Positions 35,653-44,161 of a DNA stretch of 64,000 nucleotides are shown piece by piece. The notes under the pieces were generated by a model. That model searched no databases. It was given only the letters and a program-made list of their open reading frames with translations, and was not told the origin of the DNA. How positions within the stretch are numbered: the first letter of the stretch is position 1; each line of letters starts with the position of its first letter. Origin of the DNA: Streptomyces sp. NBC_00162 (GTDB lineage: Bacteria > Actinomycetota > Actinomycetes > Streptomycetales > Streptomycetaceae); the NCBI RefSeq assembly GCF_024611995.1, contig NZ_CP102509.1, positions 1,488,001 to 1,552,000 of the forward strand. The letters run 5' to 3'. The position numbers and the translations under genes were made by a program.

Positions 35653-36924
35653 TCAGGCGGATTCTTCACCTTCTGAGGTAGTGAACTCCACCAGGGGGTA
35701 GAGGCGTTCATACTCTGTGCGGTATGCGCGAATGTGTTCCCATCCCGCCTCGTTGACGAACCACCAGTACTCGCCGACAGGGCCCGTGTCATCTGCGCCC
35801 GCGTAGACAGGATATGAGGCGATGAATCCGCGGCCAGAGAGTCCGCCCCGGATCTTCCCAGAGTCCAGGTACATGCGCGCCTTTCCCAGCATCCGCTCGG
35901 GAAGGCCCTTGGCTCCCGTCTTCGCGAGCACCACCAGCTTCTCCCACAGCCATGCCGAGAGCAGGTGCTTCGGAGGGCGCCCCTTTGGGGGAATGTCCAG
36001 GCCAGCGCGCACGCAAGCTCGGCCAGCACGGGTCAACTTCACGATCACTTGGCGAAGGATCCCCCAGTCGGGGACCGGGACCATCTCCTCCTCCGACTCG
36101 ATGAGCCCACGCCGTGCTAGGGCCCGCAGTGTCGACCCTGCGGCGGTATCGTGCTCGCCTTCAGTCCGGAGACGCTCCTGGATCGTGGTGTAGTCCGCCG
36201 GAAGATCCCCGTGCACCGAGAACACCAGTCGCCGCCACTGCGCCGCCGGGCCGGGATTCTTACGGTTCGCACTCGCCCTCTCCGCTCGATGCTCGGCACG
36301 CTGGTCCTCCTCGAAGATCACCCTCAGGTAGGTGCGTTGCCGGGCGTTGAGGGCGGCCCAGTTTTTTGCTGCCTTCGATGTTGCAGGACGAGACGCGGGG
36401 ACGCCGGATTTCGAACTCTTTCCACTGCCACTGTTGCCTCTGAGTTCTTCAGGGCGTGGCATTGTGAGCCCCCAGGCATCCATCACCGCTCGCACCGGGA
36501 CGCCATACACGTGCGCGAGAACGGCCTGCACGCGGTTCCGCGCATCTGGAGAGGCCCAGGAAGCCGGCAACTCCCCTCGCTCCGCCCTCAGGAGCCTGGG
36601 GCGCGAGACAGGAACGCCGACTCGGCAGAGCAGGGGAACACACCGGGTGACCACTTCGGCTGCGGTCAACCCTGCACTCATGCGGAGATCGGCGAGGAGG
36701 AAGGCGTCCGGATCGGTCTGCATGAGGTGAGCCGGCTGGCACTCCAGAACCCTTGCTAGCTGCATCAAGCGGCTGGGCGAGGGAGCACTCTTGCCAGTCT
36801 CATAGCTAGTGATGCGGAAGACGTCGGTACCGACAAGGACGCCCAGATCCGTCTGGGACAACCCCTTGGCCTTCCGCGCCCTTCGCAGCCTGTCGGGCCA
36901 GATCGGAACCCGGTTCCTGGTCAT
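35653..36924 (-). CDS. XRE-family regulator of the pPIWI-RE operon
   Basis: 423 residues with an N-terminal helix-turn-helix (LRRARKAKGLSQTDLGVLVG, ITSYETGKSAPSPSRLMQLA) and a second HTH-like segment at about residues 77-140 (RMSAGLTAAEVVTRC, SRPRLLRAERGELPAS). The C-terminal half appears winged-helix-like (RTEGEHDTAAGSTLRALARR and RQVIVKLTRAGRACV). It is the first gene of the four-gene operon. A perfect 12-bp palindrome stands 23 bp before its ATG, so it most likely represses its own operon. A control gene of this size is not part of the minimal three-gene island. Confidence 0.8.
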   Translation of the reverse strand: MTRNRVPIWPDRLRRARKAKGLSQTDLGVLVGTDVFRITSYETGKSAPSPSRLMQLARVLECQPAHLMQTDPDAFLLADLRMSAGLTAAEVVTRCVPLLCRVGVPVSRPRLLRAERGELPASWASPDARNRVQAVLAHVYGVPVRAVMDAWGLTMPRPEELRGNSGSGKSSKSGVPASRPATSKAAKNWAALNARQRTYLRVIFEEDQRAEHRAERASANRKNPGPAAQWRRLVFSVHGDLPADYTTIQERLRTEGEHDTAAGSTLRALARRGLIESEEEMVPVPDWGILRQVIVKLTRAGRACVRAGLDIPPKGRPPKHLLSAWLWEKLVVLAKTGAKGLPERMLGKARMYLDSGKIRGGLSGRGFIASYPVYAGADDTGPVGEYWWFVNEAGWEHIRAYRTEYERLYPLVEFTTSEGEESA

Positions 36925-36946
36925 GCACTAACTCTAGACACCTTGC

Positions 36947-36958
36947 TGTCACGTGACA
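36947..36958. promoter_or_regulatory. Perfect palindrome TGTCACGTGACA upstream of the XRE gene
   Basis: TGTCACGTGACA reads the same on both strands. On the minus strand TGTCAC is 16 bp upstream of TAGAGT, giving a -35/-10-like pair, with the ATG 8 bp after the latter. A repressor bound here would cover the -35 box. The XRE protein is the natural candidate. Confidence 0.55.
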
Positions 36959-37154
36959 TGCACTCTCATGACGGGGCGGGGCACGTACTGCCGCCCAGCC
37001 GCACTTCGACCACGACCAAACCGTCGCGCTCCTGCCAGCATGGCCGCTCCGCTGGCCAGTTCTGGTCTCCCCGGAGGCGACCGTCGCAGTTGCTGAAGCG
37101 ACCCGGTGGGCACCACCCCGGGGTCTGGTGCAGCTTTGGGTGACAGGTTCGGTC

Positions 37155-37356
37155 CCACGGCCTGCAGGGCCAGTGTGGTCATGACGGTCTCGAATGCGAC
37201 GGGAGTCAGGCGGCCGAGTGCGGCTTGTCGCCGGCGTCGGTGACAGGTCCGCTCGATCCAGGTAACGATCGCGATCCGGAGTTTCTCGCGGGCGGTCCTG
37301 CTCCGGCGGTCGAGGACGCTCTTCTGCAGCAGGCTGAAGAACGCCATGGCCGCGTT
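37155..37356 (-). pseudogene. IS3-family transposase C-terminal fossil
   Basis: NAAMAFFSLLQKSVLDRRSR, then a region ending HRRRRQAALGRLTPVAFETV, is the C-terminal part of the IS3-type integrase-core transposase (the glutamate region and the final helix). No N-terminal half is present. Sequence from 36959 to 37951 contains this and another transposase fossil but no intact gene. Confidence 0.7.
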
Positions 37357-37623
37357 GGCGCCGGCTGCCCCACCCTCCCTATCGATCTGGCCATCCGGTG
37401 CTGGTCGAGCCCCCGACGAACTCCCGCGACCGGACCTGAAGAGCCGTCCGATCAGGTTCTTCACTCGCGCCAGGTTCCACCCGCTGGTCAGCCCAGCCAT
37501 GCGTGTGCGGTTCACGCTCCAACTCCCGCTTCAGTCTGGCGATCAGGCAGTTACCCTGGGAGTCCGGGCTCCCTTTCGAGACGACCCCGGCGACACCGCC
37601 CTCACGCCATTGCCGACGTCATC

Positions 37624-37771
37624 GCTCCACTGACCGCTCGAACACCCGCAGCGCGACAGCAACGGCCTTGTTCGTCTCGCCGGTCCGGAACCGTGCCACA
37701 GTATCCAGACGGACCTGCTCCCTCGCGATTCTCTCCGCGTCGGTCAAGCCGCCGCCCTGCGCGTACCTCAC
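37624..37771 (-). pseudogene. IS630-type transposase N-terminal fossil
   Basis: Starting at a GTG (37771), the frame reads VRYAQGGGLTDAERIAREQV followed by RFRTGETNKAVAVALRVFER, then breaks. It is homologous to the N-terminus of the complete IS630 transposase ten kilobases away, but clearly a different element. Only ~49 codons survive. Confidence 0.65.
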
Positions 37772-37951
37772 CCAGCCAGGACTACAGCGCCCACGGCTCG
37801 CTCAGCCCGAACGCCCCGACATCACCCAATCAAGTTCAGTAGCTCCCTCGATCTAACCAGCAAGCCGGATTGATCGATACGCCTGGCAGCACCCGTCAGC
37901 GCCGCATAAGATGCCACCAAGACTGGCGGGGAGGGCGCTATATCTGGAGTA

Positions 37952-39721
37952 ATGCCATCCCCGCCAAGAAGGGCGGGACCGTTGAATGAAATGCGCCGGG
38001 GAAGCCGAAACACCCGCGTCCACTCAGTGGAACTTTTCGGCTTTCGGGGGGTTCCCACATCACTAAGCGTCTCATTTGAAGGGGCTTCTGGACTTCCATC
38101 ATCCGTCTTGATTTTCGGAGAGAATGGTTCCGGAAAGTCATCAATTGTCGACGCAATCGAATGGGCTTGCCAAGGCCGCATCGCGCGTAGCTCAAGCTTC
38201 CGTGGCAGTGCACGACCCGCCCTAATAAATTTGGCTCACCCTGCCCGCGATTGCTCCGTGCAGGTCAGACTGTCAAGTGGGGCGATTGTGCGGAGGACAG
38301 CATCCCTCGATCCAGAGGAAGCACTGCGGGTCGGCGGGGATCCGACACCGGAGGAATTCGGGCGCGTTCCAATGACGCTCAAGCGGGCCGATATTCTGAG
38401 ATTCCTCGACACACCTCCGGCGAAACGCGGGTCACTATTCATTGATCACCGGTTCGACGGCGAGGCCGCATCAAAAAAGGTGGAGTTCACCCCAGACCAA
38501 TTTGCGGTCATGGAAGAGCGCAACGAAGTGAAGCGTCGCATGCGAGAGTCGGCAGCAAGGATTGCATCCGCACTCTCCATTTCTCCGGCCCCATACGATG
38601 CGAATGAGATTGAGCGCATGATTGCCGTTGACGTCTACAAAGGCGTTCAACCCAGCAACCGATTTCGAATCTCACTACCTCGCCCAATTCAAGAATTCAT
38701 CGACGATATTGCGGCATGCCGGACGGAGATCAAGAGACTCAATAAAGAAGCACGCCAAATCCAAACACCGGAGGACGGCCCGGGAGTTGAGCGCGTTCGC
38801 GCCATGCACAACCTCCTGGGGGAGGTGGGCGGTTGGCTCACGAAATCCTTCCTTTCCGTCACTCAAGCTACCTACGTGAGCAGAGTTCAGCCGGTGTTCG
38901 GACGCATAAGCGCCGTCTCGCTTGAAATCGAGGTGAAGCTTTCCGCTGGGCAGACTGTGGCCCCTCAGCAAATCTTCAGTGAGGGATACCAGGACCTCAT
39001 CGCCCTTCTCTACTTCTTGGCAGTTTCTCGCGCCGCCGGAGAGCAGGGCCAGGCGAAGGTTCTGATTCTCGATGATGTGCTACAGAGCGTAGATTCCAGT
39101 GTCCGCGTCGCCGTGATGGAATTGATCGCCAGGGAGTTTAAAGACTGGCAGCTCATAATAACGGTCCATGACCGACTCTGGCGAACCCAAGTGAGAGACA
39201 TATTCCAGCGAACGGGCAGCCCGATCACGGAAGTGGAGATTAAGCGCTGGAGCTTCGGTGACGGGCCAGATGTGATTACGGCCGGCCGGGAAGCCGAGTC
39301 CGCACTCTGGGTGGCTCTTGACGGAAACGATCCGTTTGCCGTCTGCGGATTGACCGGCCGACTCCTAGAGCAGATGTGCGATCGAATGAGTTGGGCCATC
39401 CCCATCAGCGTAAAAAGAAAGCGTGGAGATGCCTATACGCTCGCTGACACATGGCCTGGCACGATGAAGGAACTGAAGCGGACCTCATGCGCCAGCCAGG
39501 CAACCTCGATTGATCGATGGATTCACCTCCGCAACACGGCAGGCGCCCACTACAATGAATGGGCCGAGGGGGTCAGCTGGACTGAAGCCGAGGCATTCGG
39601 ATACTCAGTGCTGGAACTCTATTCCAAGCTCCGCTGTATCAGGTGTGAACAGTGGGTGACCAAACTTGCCTCGTATTCCTATAGCTGCAAATGCGGCAGC
39701 ACCCGCCTAGATCCAGCATGA
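37952..39721 (+). CDS. SMC/RecF-like ATPase with HEPN-like motif and zinc ribbon
   Basis: 589 residues. Walker A is GENGSGKSS (56-64); the signature-like SEGYQDLIALLYFLAVSRA is at ~343-361; Walker B is VLILDDVLQSVDSS (~369-382), followed by ITVHDRLW. The short coiled-coil insert is typical of RecF/RloC-type defence ATPases. The C-terminal part has the motif IHLRNTAGAHYNEWAEG: Arg527-x5-His533 fits the R-x4-6-H motif of HEPN RNases. A terminal zinc ribbon has C562, C565, C579 and C581. Base composition is visibly lower in GC than its neighbours. I infer an abortive-infection-type effector. The start is uncertain (another ATG at 37991). Confidence 0.7.
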   Translation: MPSPPRRAGPLNEMRRGSRNTRVHSVELFGFRGVPTSLSVSFEGASGLPSSVLIFGENGSGKSSIVDAIEWACQGRIARSSSFRGSARPALINLAHPARDCSVQVRLSSGAIVRRTASLDPEEALRVGGDPTPEEFGRVPMTLKRADILRFLDTPPAKRGSLFIDHRFDGEAASKKVEFTPDQFAVMEERNEVKRRMRESAARIASALSISPAPYDANEIERMIAVDVYKGVQPSNRFRISLPRPIQEFIDDIAACRTEIKRLNKEARQIQTPEDGPGVERVRAMHNLLGEVGGWLTKSFLSVTQATYVSRVQPVFGRISAVSLEIEVKLSAGQTVAPQQIFSEGYQDLIALLYFLAVSRAAGEQGQAKVLILDDVLQSVDSSVRVAVMELIAREFKDWQLIITVHDRLWRTQVRDIFQRTGSPITEVEIKRWSFGDGPDVITAGREAESALWVALDGNDPFAVCGLTGRLLEQMCDRMSWAIPISVKRKRGDAYTLADTWPGTMKELKRTSCASQATSIDRWIHLRNTAGAHYNEWAEGVSWTEAEAFGYSVLELYSKLRCIRCEQWVTKLASYSYSCKCGSTRLDPA

Positions 39722-39929
39722 TGAATTAGACCGAACATGCGCCGTCCAATACATCGCCCCCCTGGGGAGCCCTAATCAGTAGGACGTCAGAGCTAGAGGG
39801 TCTCGGAAGGTGGGATCGCGGGCAGCCGGGCAAGCCCTCGGCCAGGGGCGGGCGTGCGTCTGCTCACGGCCGAGCAGCGTGTTCCTGTGTCCCAGCAGTC
39901 CTCGACGCGGACGCGGACCAGTGGCTCCC

Positions 39930-40121
39930 CTACGCAACATCCACCCTTTGCTGCTTGATCCAGGCATGGACTTCGGACACCTTGAACTGAATCTTGGCAT
40001 TGCGCCCGGCGCCGAACCTATAGACGGAGAGCCCGGCCTTCGGCGCTTCCCGGTACACCCACTGCACCGACATGTTCAAGTATTGAGCCGTCTCTCTTAC
40101 GTCCATGAACTGAGCGGCCAT
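39930..40121 (-). CDS. Excisionase-like helix-turn-helix protein
   Basis: 63 residues: MAAQFMDVRETAQYLNMSVQ, then WVYREAPKAGLSVYRFG, then KIQFKVSEVHAWIKQQ. This is the MerR-like HTH_17 fold of excisionases and AlpA-type regulators. AGGAGG lies 4 bp before the ATG, which fixes the start; a longer open frame upstream is rejected. It may be the recombination-directionality factor of the decayed mobile island, although the integrase fossil is 17 kb away. 39722-39929 contains no other gene. Confidence 0.72.
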   Translation of the reverse strand: MAAQFMDVRETAQYLNMSVQWVYREAPKAGLSVYRFGAGRNAKIQFKVSEVHAWIKQQRVDVA

Positions 40122-40335
40122 CGAACCTCCTGTTCCATTGAGGATCGTGGATCGATCCCGGCATCCGTCTTGCACCATGACTCTCACGACGGATCAGGCT
40201 TGGCCCTGCCGCTACTCAGCGCTAAGATCCGGCAGCCTTACGCACTCCGCAGGCACCGATCGAGACCGGAGTACCTGCGGCCGTCACGTGATTGTCAGTT
40301 CCCTGGATCTGACTCAGGAGACAGGGGGATTACCC

Positions 40336-41256
40336 GTGAGTGACCTCAGGGCATTTCGCGTCAACGACGGGACCGCGACGGAGATGCGAGGGGCCGCCGT
40401 TGCATTGGAAAGACAGCTGCAGACTCTGATCGAAGCCAACATGGAGGTGATGCTGGGCATCCGGTTCCTCGCCAGCGAGTACCCCACCGGACGTCACCGA
40501 GGCCGTATCGACTCTCTTGGCCTTGACGAGAACGGGACGCCCGTGATCATCGAGTGCAAGCGGACCCGGGGCAAGGAGCTGCTCCCGCAGGCCCTGTCGT
40601 ACCTGGCGTGGCTGGAGGACAACCACCACGAGTTCGAGCGCCTCGTCGTAGACCGGCTCGGCTACGAGGCCGCCGGGGCAGTCGACTGGAGCAACCCCCG
40701 GATCGTCTGTATCGCGGGGGACTTCACGCCTCACAGCGCCGTCGCTCTAGAGGTCATCGGCCGACGGATCGATCTCGTCGCCTACCGCGCATTCGAGGAC
40801 GTGCTGACTCTGCGTCTGGTCGCCTCCGTAGCCGGGACGGCAGCTCTTGCCCAGCGGCGGCCTTCTCTCGCCTCCGCCTCGGTCAGCGCGCATACGAGCG
40901 TGAAGTCGGTGCAGCATTTCCTGGACGAGTCACCGTCAGGGCTGGGAGCTCTGTTCGCAGACCTGGACGCGGTGTTGCTCGCCCAAGGTGACGTACGGAG
41001 GGAAGCACAGCTGCACTACTTCTCGTACCGCCGGATCAAGAGTGTGGCGACTGTCCGCGTTCGGCCCAGAACTCGTGCCCTCGTGGTCAACCTGCGTGTA
41101 CCGCCCGACGAGGTCGAGTTGGAGGACGGGTTCACGCGGGACGTCAGCGGAGTGGGCTGCCTGGGGCTCCGGGGCGGGATCGAGGTGCGGATCAGATCCC
41201 GGGATGACCTGGAACGAGCGGGCGCTTTCATACAGCGGAGCGTCGCGGCCGGGTGA
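40336..41256 (+). CDS. NucS-like endonuclease with DUF5655-type C-terminus
   Basis: 306 residues from GTG 40336. The N-terminal half is a NucS-like PD-(D/E)xK nuclease: a helix LERQLQTLIEANMEVMLGIR, then FLASEYPTGRHRGRIDSLGL (Asp59), IIECKR (Glu73, Lys75) and QALSYLAWL (Gln85). DWSNPRIVCIAGDFTPHSAV follows. The C-terminal half resembles DUF5655, with YRRIKSVATVRVRPRTRALV and LGLRGGIEVRIRS. True NucS cuts mismatched DNA in actinobacteria; this standalone two-domain form has no established role. It converges on an orphan DNA methyltransferase across a strong bidirectional terminator. Confidence 0.8.
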   Translation: MSDLRAFRVNDGTATEMRGAAVALERQLQTLIEANMEVMLGIRFLASEYPTGRHRGRIDSLGLDENGTPVIIECKRTRGKELLPQALSYLAWLEDNHHEFERLVVDRLGYEAAGAVDWSNPRIVCIAGDFTPHSAVALEVIGRRIDLVAYRAFEDVLTLRLVASVAGTAALAQRRPSLASASVSAHTSVKSVQHFLDESPSGLGALFADLDAVLLAQGDVRREAQLHYFSYRRIKSVATVRVRPRTRALVVNLRVPPDEVELEDGFTRDVSGVGCLGLRGGIEVRIRSRDDLERAGAFIQRSVAAG

Positions 41257-41270
41257 GGGCTCGACACAAG

Positions 41271-41315
41271 AAGGGCGGTCGCCGTATCCGGGGTTCCGGT
41301 ACGGCGACCGCCCTT
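41271..41315. terminator. Bidirectional terminator, perfect 16-bp stem
   Basis: AAGGGCGGTCGCCGTA (41271-41286) pairs perfectly with 41300-41315; the loop is 13 bases. It lies between the convergent nuclease and methyltransferase genes and ends in A/T on both sides (the stem itself starts AA and ends TT). Confidence 0.85.
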
Positions 41316-41359
41316 CGTCAGTCCGCCTGTCTCTGCATGTTCTGCCCGACCCTGTCATC

Positions 41360-42106
41360 TCAGAGCTCCGGCCCTGCGAGCTCGAAGGCCTCCTGGTCGA
41401 GGGCCGTGCGGAGGCGCTGTTCGGCGAGGCCGGCGTAGTGGTCGGAGAGCTCGACGCCGATGAAGTGGCGGCCTTCCTTCAGTGCGGCAACGCCGGTGGA
41501 GCCCGATCCGGTGAAGGGGTCGAGGACGGTGCCTCCGGGCGGGCAGACCTGGACGAGCTGCTGCATGACCTCGACCGGCTTCTGGGTGATGTGCACGCGG
41601 TCCTTGCGGGGCTGGGACGCGATGTAGTGGCCGGGCAGATAGAGACCTCGGGTGTTGTCGAGGCTTCCCTTGACGCCCCAGACGATGAACTCCGAGTCCT
41701 GCTTCGGACCGCCCTTGCGGGGCCGGGAGGCCGGCTTGATCCAGGGGATGGTGCCGGACCAGGTCCAGCCGGCCATCTGGAGGGCATCGGTGGTGGTCGG
41801 TTCCTGCCTCCAGTCGGTGAAGACCATCGCCACCGCGTGTTCTCGGGACGCCCGGTACGACTCGGTGAGCAGGTCGGTCAGCCAGGCGCGGTACGAGCGC
41901 TGGTCGCGGTTCTCGCCGGGGAAGTTCTGCAGGTCGTGCTTGGCGTCGCCGCTGGTGTACTTCGCGCGGGCGGTCCGCCCGGTTCGGTCCGAGCTGGTGC
42001 GGCCGCCCGAGTTGTAGGGCGGATCGGTGATCACTGCGTCCACGCTCGCGTCCGGCAGGGATTTGAGGACGGTGAGCGCATCTCCTCGGTGCAGCGTGTA
42101 CGACAC
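41360..42106 (-). CDS. DNA methyltransferase (beta class, N4C/N6A)
   Basis: 248 residues. Motif IV DPPYNSGG appears early (residue ~28), after HRGDALTVLKSLPDASVDAV. Motif I (SAM binding) DPFTGSGSTGVAAL comes near residue 200, preceded by HITQKPVEVMQQLVQVCPPG. This order (IV before I) defines the beta class, which methylates exocyclic N4 of cytosine or N6 of adenine. No cognate restriction gene is directly adjacent; the convergent NucS-like nuclease is the only nuclease nearby. The recognition sequence cannot be read from the protein. Confidence 0.92.
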   Translation of the reverse strand: MSYTLHRGDALTVLKSLPDASVDAVITDPPYNSGGRTSSDRTGRTARAKYTSGDAKHDLQNFPGENRDQRSYRAWLTDLLTESYRASREHAVAMVFTDWRQEPTTTDALQMAGWTWSGTIPWIKPASRPRKGGPKQDSEFIVWGVKGSLDNTRGLYLPGHYIASQPRKDRVHITQKPVEVMQQLVQVCPPGGTVLDPFTGSGSTGVAALKEGRHFIGVELSDHYAGLAEQRLRTALDQEAFELAGPEL

Positions 42107-42588
42107 AGGCGCGGCCTTTCATTCATCTTGCGGTCGGTCGCGATCCCGGATCTGTTTTGGAATCTGGGAGTACGCACCGGGGATTACCCCTCCGTAGAGC
42201 ATCGGGCGGCGCTCTCGTGGGTTTGGTGCGGTGGAGGTTAACCGACTTCCCCAGCCATGCCGATTGAGCCCGCGCTCCCCTCGAAGACGGACCTGCACGA
42301 ATTCTCAGCCTGCTTGGTGCGGCCGGATTCCGTCTCTACAGTCTCGCCGAGTTCAAGCCGTGGAGCTGCTGGAGATTCGGAAGGACGTATCTCTCATGTG
42401 CCGAATGAGATTACGAGCGCGGCTGGCTGCCGCGCGCCAACACCAGGGACGTAGATGAGAGTTAGCCGCTCCCCTGCGTCATCACCGCCTCTTGGCCCAC
42501 TGAGGCCGAGCATTCACGACCAGTGCGGCACCGGTGGCCTTTCGACGAGAACTCCGGTGCTGCCCTGTCTACGAGTAAGGAGCTGCGA
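42107..42588. other. No convincing gene (about 480 bp)
   Basis: The stretch between the methyltransferase start and the cell-wall hydrolase gene has only short open frames. One plus-strand frame near 42300-42400 reads AAGFRLYSLAEFKPWSCWRF and ends; it may be a fossil. At its end, AAGGAG precedes an ATG at 42589 whose frame stops after 24 codons but lies one base out of register with the hydrolase gene. Confidence 0.35.
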
Positions 42589-42617
42589 ATGCAGCTTGCC
42601 CGGGCACGTCCAACTCC

Positions 42618-43775
42618 TTGGCCCAGGCTCCGGCGTCAGCGAGCATCCGGCGGTCACCCGTGATCAAGGTTGCCGCGATAGCCAGCGCGGTAGCGGTCGC
42701 TCCACTGATCCTGATCGCGCCGCTCACTGTTGCTCTGATCGGCTCCTCGAACGCACAGGCTGCCTGCGGTGACCAACAGGGTGTCGATGCGGCCGCGGTG
42801 GTCGGGCAGGTGGAGTCGGTCCTCAAGGGCAGCAGCAGCGATTCAGTGTCCGTGCCTGGCCTGGACGATCCCAAGGAACAGATCCCGAACGCCAAGGCGA
42901 TCCAGGCGACCGGCGTAGCGATGAGGGTGCCCGTTCGCGGGCAGATCGTCGCGCTGGCCACCGCCCTGCAGGAGTCGGGGCTCCGGAACCTCGACCACGG
43001 AGACAGGGACTCGCTGGGACTGTTCCAGCAGCGCCCTTCGCAGGGCTGGGGGACGCCGGAGCAGGTGCGCGATCCCGTCTACGCCTCGACGAAGTTCTAC
43101 GAGGGACTGCTCGAGGTGTCGGGGTGGGAGTCGATGCCCGTCACCCAGGCTGCTCAGGCAGTGCAGGCAAGCGGTTTCCCGGACGCGTACGCAAAGTGGG
43201 AGCCGTTGGCGACAGCGCTGCAGAAGGCCATCAGCGCCACCCTCCCCCAGGCTGGTGTCGACACCAGCCCTGCGGGCGCCACTCCAGTCCCGACAGCCCT
43301 TGGCGGTAGGTGCGCCGACGGTACGAGCTTCGGCCCGATTCCGCCCGGCTCGCTCCCGGACGGGTACCAGATTCCGGCGGATGCCCCGAAGCCCGTGCAA
43401 ACGGCCATCCGTTGGGGCCTGGTGCAGCTCGGTACCCCGTACCAGTGGGGCGGCGCCTGCACCGAGCCGCGGGGCCCGGACCCGATGGGGCGGTGCGACT
43501 GCTCCTCGCTGATGCAGATGTCCTTCAAGGCCGGCGGAGTCTCGCTGACCCGGACCACGTACACGCAGGTCAACGAAGGCCGTGTGGTGAGCGTCGACAC
43601 CCTCCAACCCGGCGATCTGCTGTTCACGCGCGGCACGGCCGCCGTACCCGAACACGTTGGGATGTTCATCGGCTCGGGGCTGATTCTGCACGCACCCCGG
43701 ACCGGTGACGTGGTCAAGATCTCGACCCTCGCGGACTGGAAGCCGGACGTGCTCGCAGCCCGTCGCGTCGTCTGA
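42618..43775 (+). CDS. Lytic transglycosylase/NlpC-P60 hydrolase of a transfer system
   Basis: About 385 residues. A signal or membrane anchor (VIKVAAIASAVAVAPLILIA) precedes a lysozyme-like domain with ALQESGLRNLDHGDRDSLGL followed by FQQRPSQGWGTPEQ (catalytic Glu in LQESG). A C-terminal NlpC/P60 domain has RCDCSSLMQMSF (Cys), PEHVGMFIG (His) and LILHAPRTGD. Such bifunctional hydrolases open peptidoglycan for conjugative transfer in Gram-positive bacteria. It leads a same-strand module with DUF6112, TrbL-like and SCO6880-like genes. The start is unclear: TTG 42618 has no ribosome site, GTG 42660 is possible, and the well-placed ATG at 42589 is out of frame. Confidence 0.82.
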   Translation: MAQAPASASIRRSPVIKVAAIASAVAVAPLILIAPLTVALIGSSNAQAACGDQQGVDAAAVVGQVESVLKGSSSDSVSVPGLDDPKEQIPNAKAIQATGVAMRVPVRGQIVALATALQESGLRNLDHGDRDSLGLFQQRPSQGWGTPEQVRDPVYASTKFYEGLLEVSGWESMPVTQAAQAVQASGFPDAYAKWEPLATALQKAISATLPQAGVDTSPAGATPVPTALGGRCADGTSFGPIPPGSLPDGYQIPADAPKPVQTAIRWGLVQLGTPYQWGGACTEPRGPDPMGRCDCSSLMQMSFKAGGVSLTRTTYTQVNEGRVVSVDTLQPGDLLFTRGTAAVPEHVGMFIGSGLILHAPRTGDVVKISTLADWKPDVLAARRVV

Positions 43776-43852
43776 CCGGTCTCCCGCCTTCCCCCTCCCT
43801 CCCCATCGCACTCTCGGGCCTCCCCATGCCCATTTTCGAACTGGAGTTCCCC

Positions 43853-44161
43853 ATGAAGTTCGTTGAGAAGGCCCAGTTCCTTGCGTACGACCCTGGCGTC
43901 ACGCCGCGCGAAGGCGGCCTTCCAGGACTCGACGTCCTCAAGAACGTGATCAGCTCCATCAACCTGTTCGGCATCATCGCCGTCGTCGGAGCCCTGGCCA
44001 TCTCCGCGCTCGTCTGGGCCTGGGGCCACCACAGCGGCGGCCACCAGGCGGAGGCGAACGGCAAGAAGGGCACGGTCGTCGCGGCGGGTTGTGCCCTGCT
44101 GCTCGGCGCCGCCAACGGCATCGTCGCCTTCTTCTCGGCGATGGGCACGCAGGTCCACTGA
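43853..44161 (+). CDS. DUF6112-type small membrane protein (VirB2-like position)
   Basis: 102 residues with two hydrophobic helices: LFGIIAVVGALAISALVWAW and a second, TVVAAGCALLLGAANGIVAF. The two-helix form and place in the cluster recall small pilin-like or TrbC/VirB2-type subunits; DUF6112 proteins occur next to SCO6880 and TrbL genes. GGAG 8 bp upstream favours the ATG at 43853 over 43826. Its stop overlaps the next start (TGATG). Confidence 0.72.
   Translation: MKFVEKAQFLAYDPGVTPREGGLPGLDVLKNVISSINLFGIIAVVGALAISALVWAWGHHSGGHQAEANGKKGTVVAAGCALLLGAANGIVAFFSAMGTQVH

Noticed and set aside
36449..36759. Other frames over the XRE gene of the pPIWI-RE operon as extra small genes
   Set aside because: They are shadows of the XRE gene in both strands and have no start signals.
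39930..40187. A longer 85-codon start for the HTH protein
   Set aside because: AGGAGG lies directly before the internal ATG at 40121, and the upstream 22 codons do not look coding.
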